This document shows positions 11,561 to 23,492 of a stretch of DNA of 64,000 bases, in pieces. The stretch is from Zonotrichia leucophrys gambelii. Lineage: Eukaryota; Chordata; Aves; Passeriformes; Passerellidae. Location: NCBI RefSeq assembly GCF_028769735.1, contig NC_088171.1:90566912-90630911 (forward strand), in the 5' to 3' direction. Both the position numbers and the translations under genes were made by a program. The number at the start of each line of letters is the position of its first letter. Within the stretch, counting starts at the first letter, position 1. Below the pieces are notes generated by a model. It saw only the letters and a list, made by a program, of their open reading frames with translations, searched no databases and had not been told where the DNA came from.

Positions 11561-14469
11561 AAATATAGTGGGCAACATTTCCTCTTTTGTCATTCAGCTG
11601 CACTCTGACATTTTTTTCTCCCACATTCCTGGTGACAGTAATAAGTTTTTAGGCTCCTTTCCTTTCCAGTTCTTTCCATGTTTCTCCCATGAGGAGTCTG
11701 ATCCCAAAGTTTGTTGAGCAAATGGAAGATTTTTTCATTTAAAGTCAAAATTTTTGGGGGAAATTTTCAGCTGAGGTGTCTTGAAGTTTAATCATGCCTC
11801 AATGAATGAGAAGCTAGCACACAGTGGATACCCAGAAATCAAGACACTGCTTGGTAAACTATCACCCAACAATAGAGCAAGTAGGAATCTGTGGTTCCCA
11901 GAATTGGTTATAGGGCAGCTGTGTGATTTAAATAGGGGTTGATTTGGAATAAATAAATTTTGGGCTCAAATTTGGTGGTTTGAATGTGTGTCACACAACT
12001 TCTTCCTCTCGGGATCACAGTTGGATTTGGTACTTCCCATCATGAACAGTGCTCTGTGATCACGTGTTCACTTCTCATCTAGAGCAGAGCAGTACTAGCA
12101 CATTGTCTGATGAAGCACAGATGTTTGTGGGTGAGAATCCATGATATTACAGACTTTTCTCAGGGGTACAGATCCCCCCTTCCTGTCTTTAAATACCTGG
12201 AAAGGTGTAGGAATGTAGGTGTTGCAAACCTATTGGTGCACAGTAGTTCTTCACTCGTGCCTGGTCCACAGCTGGCAAAGGTAAGGTTTCATTCCCACTG
12301 TTCCCTCTTGCTCATGAGGACAGAATGCCAGGCAACAATGACTGTGATCCTTCTCTAGGCCATTCACAGTGTTCATGCAAACCAGGAGGTTGGTTTGGAA
12401 AAGTATAGGCACTACTCAAATGATGCAGCAAGATTAGTAGCCCCAAAAGAATAGCTTGAATTCTATCCTTTTTCCCAGGCAGCAGATTCTGGGATAGCTG
12501 TTGAGTGTGATATACGAGATGCATATTATTATTTAAAATAAAATGCTGGGATATAAATTCCCATTAAAAAAAAAAAAAATCAGTTCTTTTACATTACCAT
12601 TAAAAAAAAAAATAGTGACATACTAATTAAAAGACTCAAAATTCTGCTCCATGCTTAATATATAATGGAGGAAATTACATGGAATATATGTAAATCTTTT
12701 TATGTTTTCTTTATATATAGTATCATAATCCCTCGAATGAGAATTTGCTGCATTGTTCCATTGCCAAAGTGATGTCTACAAATGAGGGCTCAGGGAATTG
12801 CTGCAGGCTTTCTGATGAACTGAGCCAGCAAGCCACTGTGGACACAAGCCTGAGTTTTTGAATGAAGAAGAGGATTTACACATGCAAAGATATTTGTCTC
12901 CTTTCCATTTCAGATTTCCAACAAACAGCTCCTTCTTTCATATACTGGCAACAATTGGAAGCAAAATGCAAAATCTAAATGTACTTGTGTGCTCCAAGCC
13001 TTCTCCATCTTTTTCAGCTATATAATTTTTTCTGTTAAAAGATGCAACTCTTCTTTACAGTTGTCACTGATGAGATAATTAATACAATAACTCAAAATTC
13101 ATTATTTTATCCATCTTCTAAACACTTCTAAAAATACTTAAATGCCATTTTGCAGACAAATTACTTGTGAAACTATCTATCTATCAGGGAGACTTTCAGT
13201 TAAAAGTTTGTACAAATAAATATATTCTATATGTTATTATTTTCAAAGAATGTTTGATCTAATAGCTTCTAAAGATGGAATTTTGTTTGATTTCCTCGTT
13301 GTTTAATACCTAAAAGAATAGTCTGAAAAAGACGAAAGATGCATTAGTTTGCTTAGCTACTTAGCATTAGAAGAGTCAGTATTTTGTGAATTACAGAACA
13401 AGATTCAGTTTAAAGGATGAATTTTTTTTTTTTCTACTGATTGCCTCCCTGCTTGAAAATACTAAGTGGCCTTAAAGTGCCAAGGAGTTATAAGAAGTTT
13501 AAATTAATGTTCAATATATTAATCCTTTTTTTCTTATGGAAAAAGGAATAAATTTAGTATACTCACACATTCAAACCCCAGCTATTTAATGATTTTTGTA
13601 GGATATCTTATATACATTAGTGGTATATAGTGACCTGAAATACACATGAAACCAATGAAAAAAAGAAAAATGAGACTGCCTTTGCTCCTGTACCCTTTAT
13701 GTCTGTGCATGGCCTTCTCATGTGCTGGGATATAAAGTATGTGCTCCATGAAACTTTTCACCCCTTATCTTTTCTCGTGCATTTGGATAGTATATTTTTA
13801 GATGCTCTGATATCAGTGTAGAGGAGAAAACTTTCCTGAATACATTTTATAATCATTTGTATACATAAGTCCATGGTATCTACAGATTTGGGGAAACTAA
13901 TATTAAATGTTAAGGCAAAGCAGCTAGCAATAACTAGGGAACTTTCAAGGTCATACCTGCAAAAATAATTTCTTGTACACTAAAAACAGCATTCAGTCCT
14001 TTCTGAAAGAACAAAAGATAGAACATCCATTGCAGTTTTTCACTTTCATGGATTTTCTTTTGAAAAGAAGTGCTACACTCTAGATTTCTTCCAATCAGGA
14101 TGCAGAATTCTTTTTCAGAAATTCTTATTTTACTCTACAAGAAAGCCCTATTCCCTCAGAAATCATTTGTGAACAGCAGTTGAGTTTTGCTAGTCCACTG
14201 TCTAAGGTGAATCCAAGATCAGTTATGGTTTGAACATAATTGTGAGGCGTACAAATAACTGTTTTTAAAGGCAGTATTCTCACTGTAGTTTAAATTCAAG
14301 GTTTTATAAATGAGGTGGTATAGTAAGAAATGTTTGTAGTTAAAACTCTGCAATGGAAAATGTCCCCCAAGTCAGAAGGCAGGACCCACTTGATCAAGTT
14401 TATAATTAAGCAATAATCTCAAGAAACGCAGTCATTACCAGCCTTTAATGACTACTTTGTTTTTTAACA
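11561..14469. other. AT-rich unique DNA, no gene seen
   Basis: No gene recognised. Two A-tracts lie close together (about 12567-12579 and 12602-12612), each after the same 'ccatta' hexamer, which suggests a small local duplication. A poly-T run sits near 13423-13434. Open frames are at most about 80 codons. Confidence 0.7.
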
Positions 14470-14860
14470 GCTCAATGTGAAGTTGAGGATTGTTAACACT
14501 CTATCAAACTTCTTGTTAAGTGTGCTAAGTTTTTATTTAAACACACTTGGATCGCAGCTGGAAAGCTGTGGGGGAATCGGACATTCCCGAGTGGCTAATG
14601 ACCATTTTTTTTCCATCACTCAGAACACAGGGCACATTCCTTTATGTTTATATAATAGCTGTTAACTACAGATGGCTGGTGCCACCCGACTTTGGTACTT
14701 TGCGTGACCTTAGTCATCTACTGTATCTGCAGCCAGTTGATGCTCTTCTGCTGCTGAGCTTTTGTGAAATAACAGAAGTTTATCTTAGAGCCTTTTGGAG
14801 AGTCCAGCCAAGAAGACATAATAATTACCACAGAAATCAATAGTAACAAAAAACCAGAAA
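14470..14860. other. Candidate conserved non-coding element
   Basis: Repeat-free block with five CpGs between about 14550 and 14705 (for example ATCGGAC, CCCGAG, ACCCGAC), while flanking DNA is nearly free of CpG. Overlapping frames of 98 codons (plus) and 91 codons (minus) run through it. Neither has recognisable motifs and both are probably chance. Slow decay of CpG is what a constrained enhancer would show. That is inference, since conservation cannot be measured from one sequence. Confidence 0.3.
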
Positions 14861-15239
14861 GTTCCTTTCCAAATGCTATGACAGCCTCTGCTGAATCAGA
14901 TTTATTCTGGTGGGCCAGAAGAGGAACCATTTTGCATATTTGGTGAGGTGACTGGAAATGAATCTTACAAAGTCTACTGAAGTAATTCAGCATAGGAACA
15001 TCAGCTGGAAAGCAAAGTCATACCTCTGAGTTAATAGTAATTTTTCTTCAGAACTACCTGTGATGAGCAGCCATTTTTCTTTGTTTCCTGCACTAGCAAA
15101 GATGCTGATATTTTATGGTTTATGATACCTTTTCAGACAGGTGTCAGCATTTACACTGCAAGTGAAGAGCCCTTAAATTAGCAGCATGGGTCAGCCTTGC
15201 TGAAAAGCAACAAGGATGGAGAGTGGCTGAAGTGATGTC
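14861..15239. other. AT-rich spacer between two candidate elements
   Basis: No gene or repeat recognised. It separates two CpG-retaining blocks and may belong to the same conserved region. Confidence 0.5.
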
Positions 15240-15640
15240 ATACACGGGTTTGTTGACTTTGTTGAAATACCCACAACACTCGTGGAGTCAGACAAATTCC
15301 GCCTAATCAACCCGATAACTTATTATCAAAAGGATCCATTTCTTTGTCACGTCTGTCAGGGTAATCCGGAATTCATTATCATATTAATGTCCTGACTGGG
15401 CTCCTCTGGACCTCTGAGTTTTGTTTGTTGAAGAGCTTCCTGGGGCGTTTGGAGAAACAAAGCGCGCTCTCTGGAACATGAGGCATTCAGAGCCGCGTAC
15501 AGATGGGCCCGGGCTCTTTGTTCCTCTCTGCCTGGGAGGCTGTTATGGGAAGCAGCCAACCTGCAGTCTGTCACAGTGAACATTGTCAAGTCATTGTGTA
15601 CTTTTAATTGTTACTATGTACATGGAATCTGAAAGGTCGC
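15240..15640. other. Candidate conserved non-coding element, CpG-retaining
   Basis: About 13 CpGs occur in 400 bases (for example TTCCGCC, ACCCGAT, ATCCGGA, AAGCGCGCTC, GCCGCGTAC), the strongest CpG cluster in the repeat-free part of the window. The left half holds several TAAT/ATTA homeodomain-type cores (CCTAATCAACC, ATTCATTATC, ATATTAATG). The right half is more GC-rich, with a GGGCCCGGGC run near 15504. It is too short and CpG-sparse to be a CpG-island promoter, and no recognised repeat covers it. A developmental enhancer is a reasonable hypothesis. A 77-codon minus-strand frame here has no recognised motif. Confidence 0.35.
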
Positions 15641-16960
15641 TCTGGATATATAGTACAAGTGCACAGAGCCCTTTGCCAGACCAAACAGCTGTCCTGTGGT
15701 GTTCCCATATTCAGCTCCAGTCACCTTTCCCTCATTGAAGGATTCTTCTGACAGAGCAATTAAAACATACGATTTATTACTAAACAGTCAATAAGGAAAT
15801 CTTAGAAGTGCACTCTTTCACCACTTCACTGTTTCCCATGTGGCTGTCTTAACAGGTCCTTTTATATTTAAGCAATTATTTCTGCCCCAATGATATTACA
15901 GACCCAGAAAGATTAATTAAAGAGCCGACAGCAAATTACAATAACAACCTCAAAATACAATCAGAGAGGTCAAACTGTATACCAAATTCTGTTCTTTGAC
16001 ACTCCTAGATAAAATAAAACTCCCTAAGTTTGGCTGGCCTGCAAGAGATGAACTACATTCTTTTCTTTATTGAAGATACATGAATATTTCTTTAGAAGAC
16101 TTTGTGTAGCTTCTCATTTTTATCTGCAGCATAAAAGATTCAGTCTTAAAGGAAAACGTAATTGTATATGGTGTGAATAATCCCTGGCTGTAGAAGCACT
16201 ACTCACCAGGGAGTCTACAAGCCGTGTTAAGTCTAGATATGCTAATATTTGTTTTCCCATCATGCACCTCAGCTTTTGTTTAGAAAAATATGATTGCTTG
16301 CTAAGTACAGCTGAACAATAATAAAGTGGTGTTTCTAAATTTTTGTCAAGTAAATTACTTTTATCAATATTGTTATGTAAATACAATAATTATTAAATAC
16401 TTTAAAATTATTTAAAATTATTAGGTTCAGGATACAAATGCACAGAGATTTCAAGTTCCTGCCCACTCTTCTGACCTCAGATGTGCTAAATATTAAAAAC
16501 CATGCAAAATGTATTGTGGAGAACATGGTCATTCTCATGCAATTTTGCCGCATTAAAACTTGGAAATTAATAACTTCCACGCTGCATATATGGTAAAAAT
16601 CAATAAATATGTATATATATTCATATTTATACATGTCGCCATGTGGGGTAAAATACTATATTTAAGCTTTTTAAAATAAAATTTAGCATACAAAGCTCAT
16701 GTCCATAATAAACATGAATAAACTGTAATCCACATCCTAAAGTTTTAGATACAGAGCTTTTCATGAGTAACCGTACAATGTATAATCCTAAGGGCCCTAC
16801 ACTTCTGAAAATGTACATCTATTTGTATGCAGAACCAGGTATTTTTTAATATGGTACTGATTTCCAACTCTTTGGTGAGGGGGGGCCCTTTTTCTCTTTA
16901 CTTTCCCTATTTTTTTCTTGTAATTTGTTCTGTTTGTTTTCCCTATTTTTTTTTCTTCCT
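15641..16960. other. AT-rich unique DNA, no gene seen
   Basis: No gene recognised. A TATA-repeat-like stretch lies at 16605-16630. A pyrimidine-rich pair of near-identical stretches (TTTCCCTATTTTTTTCTT-like) lies at 16902-16919 and 16938-16957, directly before the CR1 fragment. Minus-strand frames of 63-99 codons are AT-driven. Confidence 0.65.
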
Positions 16961-17042
16961 GAATCAAAGAATGGGTGAGGTTGGAAGTGTTGTCTGGTCC
17001 AGCCTCCCTGCTCAAACAAGGTCAATCCAGACTGCATTACGT
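16961..17042 (-). mobile_element. CR1 LINE 3'-end fragment
   Basis: The plus strand reads gaatcaaagaatgggtgagg, then ttggaag, ctggtccagcctccctgctcaa and gcattac. This is the reverse complement of the CR1 3' end. Only about 80 bases remain, so it is strongly 5' truncated and diverged. Confidence 0.8.
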
Positions 17043-18429
17043 AGAAGTATCCTTATCCTTATCTCTACTTTATTTTTTTTTCTTGTCTTGACTGTAGAAC
17101 AAAAAAAAGTCAGATTTAGGATGGTAACAATGTATGATATTGAAAATAACCTTCAGAATTTTCCAATACCCATTTCAGAAATCCATTTATGACAATGAGA
17201 TATATTTTTATGATACTATTGTTGTCATTTTTGTTATTAGTCTTATTGTTATTCTTCAGTGCTTCCTAATGATCCTGTTTGTAGAAGTGAAAACAGTGAG
17301 ACTTATACAATTAAATTTGAGAAATTTATTATGATGAAAACCTTTCCAGCTAACATTACTAACATCCATTTAGCTAACTGCATTTCTCAGTAACTCTTTG
17401 TTCTTTGTTTACATGAATAGATATATATATTTATTGTCCGTTTAAGTACTAGTAACAACTCAGCTTCCTTCATCTCTTACATCTCTTGGATTAAGATAAC
17501 TAATAGATCACGTCAACTTGCAAATTCTTATCATTGCCCTGGAAAACCCTTGCTTTTCTGACACTACATTTAAACCAATTTTTCTGTTACTCAGATCACA
17601 GTGGATAACTTAATAGTATCACAGAGGAAGAATTAAAAACACGTGTAGAAGCTCCAGTACTAACTTCTACAATGATTACCTCTCAAATTGAAGTTTAGAC
17701 ATTAGTTTATAGAAATTCTTACTCCAGTTTCACTAAAAACTTCTTCTGAATAAAAGTATACTACTCCTCAAACTGGGATAGTGTCTGACTCCAACGAAAT
17801 CACTAGGTGACCATAAATAAACCTATTGCGAGCTCTAGTTTAGGAGTCCTCAGTGCTGATCAAGGAACCTTGGAAAGCACAGAAATACACAAAGTACAAG
17901 GCAAAGCAGTGCAAGGCAGAACCCTATGGAATGGCTGAAACAGTGGGTTTTAGTAATGTATTTTTACTCAAAACACTTTTTATAGAATTTTACCTCAGAG
18001 TATTTGCTTAACATTTTGCTTTTTCACAAAAGAGAAACAGAGACAATACTGGAGAAAGCAAACACACATATCATGAGAAATTTCTCTATATTGTGATCTG
18101 GTTTATTTCACTTTACCTATCCCTTGGAAAACTCCATGGAGTGAAAACTCAGTGAGTAAATCCTTGCTGAGGTAGATGAATCCAGGGCTCAGTCCATAGG
18201 AGACCAATACTCAGTGGAAATAAGAAATTTCTCTTCTGTGGAAAGTTCCTCATAGATTTAAAATGTGATTTGCCAATTTTTTTGTCATTATTTGTGTCAC
18301 TCTAAACCATTTCAAATAACCCATTTTGTTTCAGAGTCTTGACAAAACCAATAATGAGCACTTACAACATCTAGGATTATGCCAAATACAAAAATGCCTT
18401 GCTTATAGAATACCATAGCCTTAAATTCC
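17043..18429. other. AT-rich unique DNA, no gene seen
   Basis: Nothing recognised beyond scattered AT-rich low-complexity sequence and short chance open frames. Confidence 0.7.
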
Positions 18430-18900
18430 CACTGGGACTGCTCTGCTCTCAACAGTTCATTACTCTGGTGTTCTTCAACATTTTTCTGTGAGGCTTTTTT
18501 AATTTTAAGTAACTCTGCAAATACTTTGAGACAGGTACCCGGGGGTCAGCAGTGGCACTGCTGACTGTGCTGTGCTGATTCCTGACAAGATGTGGGTACA
18601 GAAGAGGGATCCTGGCGTGTGCTGCTGGCCACAGGCTGGTCCATGTGACCACGGGCTGTGTCTCAGGTGTCCTCTGCTGCTCTCTTCTGCTTGGCCCAGG
18701 AGAAACTGGTCTTCACCCAGCCCTCCTTGGAGCCATTCTGGGGGCCAGACAAGATGCCAAGTAGAAAGAATGGAATATTTTTCTGTCAGTTTACTCCACT
18801 GAGCCATCCCTCTGGGGAGCTGGAAGCGTACCACTGCCAGGACACGAGGGAAGGCAGTCACACATAGCCAGGGCCAGCAGGAAAGGCAGGGAAGAGGGAA
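18430..18900. other. GC-richer unclassified segment with long overlapping frames
   Basis: G+C rises to about 50-55 %, and frames of 67-118 codons occur on both strands. The 118-codon minus frame (18505-18861) begins MTAFPRVLAVV and is tryptophan- and glutamine-rich but shows no known domain. I saw no match to CR1 or to the LTR at the left edge. An old LTR or internal retroviral remnant is possible, and so is unique DNA. Confidence 0.3.
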
Positions 18901-21464
18901 GATTGCTCTGGCTGGTGGCAGTTAGCTGTCAGATCAGATTAGCTGTATCATAAAACAGTGTATTATGGCACAGCTCCAACATAAACCAAGGCTGCAGCAC
19001 TTGAGTGGGATGAGGAGGCTTATTTGTGTGCTCCCGCATTGGAGACATGATTCCACTGTGCAGTGGATTAGTGAGATGATCTATGCAAAAAGAAATATAA
19101 AGAAAATGGAAAAAATAACCCCAACAAAACAACACAAAACCCAATCACACATACAAAAAGGATTATTATTTTGAACACTTAGGGGCTTTGATCTAGTTTC
19201 TACCACTTTGTGCAGTATCATTGTGCCACCAGGGAAGAGAAAATGGAAATATGGTTGTCTTCAACCAGTGCTGGTGCCTGAAATCCATTGATGCAAGAAT
19301 AAAGTCCAAGTACATTTGCCCTAATAACTAAACAGCAGTTAAGTTCCCTGATTTGGAGTGTCAATCTTGCGACTGTGAATTTATTTCTATGGTGATTATT
19401 ACCTCTGTGAATAGTTCACTTCATCTAGAATTATACTACAATTGAAAAGCAATTCATAAAATATACTGAAATTTTTAAATTGAAAGTCTCTTGTAAATCT
19501 ATTTCAGTTGATGACAAACTATTTGTATGAACAGTGATGGATGCTGACAGAATTTCCTTTATTTGACAATATCCTTTATCTGTATGGATATGCTATAACT
19601 CAATGGCACAGATATAATTCTATAATTTATAATAAATCATATAATGTGAAACACAAAATTATGAGTTAACTAAAATAATTCAGTTAAAGATCAACAACTA
19701 TACTTGATGCAAAAGAAATCCAAGGCCAATATATCGCATAGAAATGGAGCAATCAAATTATTTAAAACAAGTTATATTTAACACATGTGTTGTGTTGTGA
19801 ATAAGTATGAAAGATTCTGATATTCAAACCAGTTTCAGTTGAATATCATTGAATCCTATTACTTCACAAATATTTCTTGCTAGGATCGGGGAGTAAAAAT
19901 GTATCATTGTGACCCCTTTACAGAAGACATTTTAAGCTATTATATAATATAAAATATTGCACCATCCTGAAAGTATAAATAAATAAACAAGATTTGTTAT
20001 GCTAGTCACAATACTAATGCATAATAGTCCCCACTTTTCAATTTCCTGATTATTACTTTTCCAATTTATCTAATCTTTAAATCAAAGGCGAATTCTTTGC
20101 TGAGCATCCACCCTCTCATATTTTATTTAACTTCATCCTTGTTTCTGCTTTGTGTCTGCCAGCTAGTGCAGTTTCATTTCACTTCAATCCATTTTCTGTC
20201 TCAAAAAAAAAAAAGAAAGAAAAAGTAGATAGATATAAAGATACAGAGAGAAAGGGTGGAGAGAAAAAAAAAGAGAAAGAGAGACAAAAAACTTGCAGTG
20301 GACAAAATATATCAATTAAAAATTAGGTTAAAAATAGTCTTTCATGTGTACTGCAAGTCCCTGAGCTAGATTAACATTGTTGTGAACATGTTGCACTAGT
20401 CAGTTCATTGCCTGAGGAAAGTTTGCAGGCAAAATTCATCTGCACAGCTAGCACACTTGAAAGACTCAGGCACAGGGCTGTGTTCATGGTCTGGCAACAA
20501 CAAAACACCTGCTTGAAGTAGAGACAGAATAGCAAGCTGGATAGAGTTCAAAAGAATCAAATGATAATCACACCCTGATTAACAGAAAAGTGAATTACTG
20601 TAGTCCTTTGTCAATAGCTGGCCTATTTGCATACTATCTTGCAATGCCCAACAGGTTAGAACTTCTTAGTTACACATGGTCAAACATTAAAAAATGGAAG
20701 GAAAAAACTTTATGCCTGTGTAACTCAGACACATTGCATGCATATTGTGTATGTTACATCTTCTTAATGCTATCTAGTCTGATGTTGGCAAGTGCACAGA
20801 AAATTCCACCCACTGTCTTTCCTCCTTTTCCCATTTTCCCACCTACCAAATATACCAGGCAAACAAGTAAAACAGCCTATAATTTTGTTTGGCACAAGTT
20901 TTTTAGTATATTTGACAGCAAACAACTGTATATTAAACCCATTTGTTTCAGCAGATGAAAGTGAGTAATTTTTGATTCAGTCCATTAGAGCTGCTCTTGG
21001 CTATGTGAGCTTTTGGAGGTTTATCAGCAAAAAAAACCCTGTAACAAACTACAATGCCAGAACATAAAACATGGAATGTACTACCTTAATTTCATACTGG
21101 ATGCCTTTTGTTTCATAATTGAGTTTTCCGTGCATACCCTGGGTTTTATTTTAGATTAGTTTCAAAACTGAATGTTGTCATGATAAAATGAGCACTTCTG
21201 TATTCATATCTTTACATTGCTAATAAGGTAGTGAGGCATGTCAAAATGGAAATAGAAAACATAATAAAGCCAAATTAATACTGTTGCTTGATGTTTTTTT
21301 CCTTTATAGTATAAATTTAGTCTTGCTTCATAGGTATTTATAGAAAAATGACTTTTTTTTGCTACAGCATAAAGTCCTGCTAGACCCATCTTTCATTTAT
21401 TCAAAGAATAGGGAAAGCATGGATTGCCACTTTTCCTGGCAGTGTCTCTCCTTAGGACGAAAGA
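18901..21464. other. AT-rich unique DNA, no gene seen
   Basis: No gene recognised. It contains the purine-rich tract listed separately. A 122-codon plus frame at 20590-20958 has no recognised motifs and is probably chance. Confidence 0.65.
20203..20291. repeat. Purine-rich low-complexity tract
   Basis: About 90 bases almost entirely A and G (runs of A, GAGAGAAAG and AAGAGAAAGAGAG), with a short GATAGATATA-type interruption. Confidence 0.85.
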
Positions 21465-21770
21465 GTATGAGAGGAAGAGACCTCATGGGATCATTTCCCT
21501 ACTGTAGTTGAGATATCAAATATGTCATTGCAAATATGTCACTTGTCTAGCTTGTTCTTAAAAATGTTCAAAGCTTAAGACTCTAGACACTAGTTTTTGA
21601 TATTTTGAAAAACCCTACCAGCATCTCAGTTATTCCAATTTAAATGTAAGAATGTTTTCCATTGCACCTATGACTTCTTATGTTGCTTATTTTGTCAAGG
21701 TAAAGAGATTAATCAGTTTCTCAGTCCAATAGTCTTCCATTTATTAGAAAATTAGAAAATTAGAAAAGCA
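21465..21770 (-). mobile_element. Ancient CR1-class LINE, 3'-end piece
   Basis: Read on the plus strand, the segments gacctcatgggatcat, cttgtctagcttgttcttaa and aaaatgttcaaag follow the order of the reverse complement of old amniote CR1 3' ends. The segment is strongly diverged. It lies immediately downstream, in element orientation, of the reverse-transcriptase piece at 21885-22205, so the two probably come from one insertion with internal loss. A three-copy ATTAGAAA tandem (21743-21766) marks the junction side. Confidence 0.55.
21743..21766. repeat. ATTAGAAA tandem, three copies
   Basis: Three perfect consecutive copies of the 8-base unit ATTAGAAA, between the two pieces of the decayed LINE. 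Confidence 0.9.
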
Positions 21771-21884
21771 TGTCTTTCTAAATGGCTTAGGAAAATGCCA
21801 TGTGCGCAATGTTAAAAGATTTCTGTTTTAAAAATATATCCACTGCTTCTGTTTTAGTCCACAGGGCCTACTACTCTATAATAG

Positions 21885-22205
21885 AAGGAACTAATTTGCT
21901 ATTGACAAATCCATGCTGGCTGATAGTTTTCCATTGCCTTCCAGGTTACAAATATTTTGTTGGATGGTATATTTGGTCCAGTAGCTTTCTGAGCACTGGC
22001 ATTAAACTGGCTAATCTGTAATTCTCTCGTACCTCCTTTTAGAATTCCTATCCCGTTTTAGAGACGAGCAGTCCTTCTGCACTGTTCCAGTCTTCAGTAT
22101 CCTTCCCACCCTTTGTGTTCTCAGAGGTCATTGCTAACAGCTGTTAAATCACTGTAGTACTTTCAGTAATTTAGGATGAGGTACATGGTCCTCGCATTCT
22201 AAAGT
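21885..22205 (-). pseudogene. Decayed CR1-class LINE reverse-transcriptase segment
   Basis: Translating the minus strand across changing frames gives, in the right order, short blocks typical of CR1-family ORF2. There is a DHVPHPKLLKVL-like block (compare D-E-x-H-P-x-x-L-K-E-L), then EDWN (compare the DW before the 'A-N-V-V-P' block), then ENYRLASL (compare N-Y-R-P-V-S-L), then SQHGFV (compare Q-H-G-F). Several in-frame stops and frame shifts separate the blocks, so the copy is dead. It covers only the N-terminal part of the reverse-transcriptase domain. The catalytic YADD region is absent, having been lost between this piece and the 3'-end piece. The divergence implies an old insertion. Confidence 0.75.
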
Positions 22206-23359
22206 ATCTTCTAAACAACTTAAATGAAAAATGTTCCCTGAGAACATGGGCAAGTGACTATAACACAGGAAAAGGCAGGCAAAGATGAGTGTCACATTTG
22301 ATGGCTACTGAAATTCAGATTGTTTAGGCTTCCTAATTTGTGAAGGTGTGTTGTTAAGGAAAGGTTGTGGGGAAGAGGTATTAATAAATTGTTAATACTT
22401 TTTTTCCCCAAACAATTATTTTAGTGCTGACATTATTTAATATCATTAAATGTAATTTGATGTGACTCCATTATTACAGTTTTAAATAATGGATTGGAGG
22501 AGAATAAAGATGTGTCTATAAATCTGTGTTGATTGAGTGACAAGCTGATCAAAGGAAAGGGTGCTTGGAAATACCTAGTAGATATGTTAGCTCTGCTGTA
22601 TTGATTGTAGAGAACAGTGTTTTTAAAACCAGCATATGAGGTATTTTAAAATCAATGGTGTTGCACTGTGACATAGACTTCCAGACCAGCTACATAGGCT
22701 CAGAAGCAATATCTGTACCATATTACATTGGCTCTCCAGCAGGCAGAAAAACCATCAGATATCTAGCTATTGTCTTCATATTGGCATTCTAGATTGTATT
22801 CATAAAAGAAAATTTTACTACATTCCACATTTTGAGATGAATACATAAAAATACTTTTTTAAAAGTCACAAAAGTTACAGTTTTGCAGCCTTTGTGTTAC
22901 TCTCTGTAGCTCTTGAGTTATGTTATTTAATTTTTAGGAACTCAGGCCACAATTTTCGTCAGCTTTGCTGCATTTTCCACAAGATTTTTACCATTTTTGA
23001 AACAAAATAAAACAGAATGGGCTTTTAAAGTAAGACATGGCTTGAATGCCTGTTCCTGATTAGCTTCAAAATAAGATTTTTCTCCTGCCTTATCAATTCA
23101 GCTTATTAATATTGCTTTCCTTGTCCTTATTTTGGAACCTATGGAGCAATGGACTTACAGGCAGTCAAATGTGTCTGAAATTGGTAATATTTTTTGCTGA
23201 CAATTTTTTTAATGAAACACAGTACTGGAACACCTAAGTGCAAAAATATGCCTCAGGTGAAGAGAAGCTTGTCTGTCTTTGGGAGCTGAACTGCTGCTGC
23301 AGCACATCCCTGTTGCCCCTCTGTGTTTTGTAACATAACATTTTTGCCCAATCCTTGCA
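22206..23359. other. AT-rich unique DNA, no gene seen
   Basis: No recognised gene. The last 130 bases (about 23225-23358) are GC-richer and sit directly upstream of a CR1 tail. They may be more of that element, too diverged for me to recognise. Confidence 0.6.
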
Positions 23360-23492
23360 AGTTTCCAATGCCAGGTTAGACTGGGCCCTGGGTAACATGA
23401 TCCAAAGGCTGACATCTCTGCCCATGGCAGGGGCTTGGAACTAAATGATCTTTCAGGTCCCTCCCAACCCAATCCATTCTATGATTCTGTGA
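23360..23492 (+). mobile_element. CR1 LINE 3'-end fragment
   Basis: The sequence runs through gccaggttagactgggccct, gcccatggcaggggcttgg, aactaaatgatctttcaggt, and ends ccattctatgattctgtga. This is the standard CR1 3' end in sense orientation. It is 5' truncated to about 130 bases. Part of an 87-codon minus-strand frame over it is a by-product. Confidence 0.93.
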
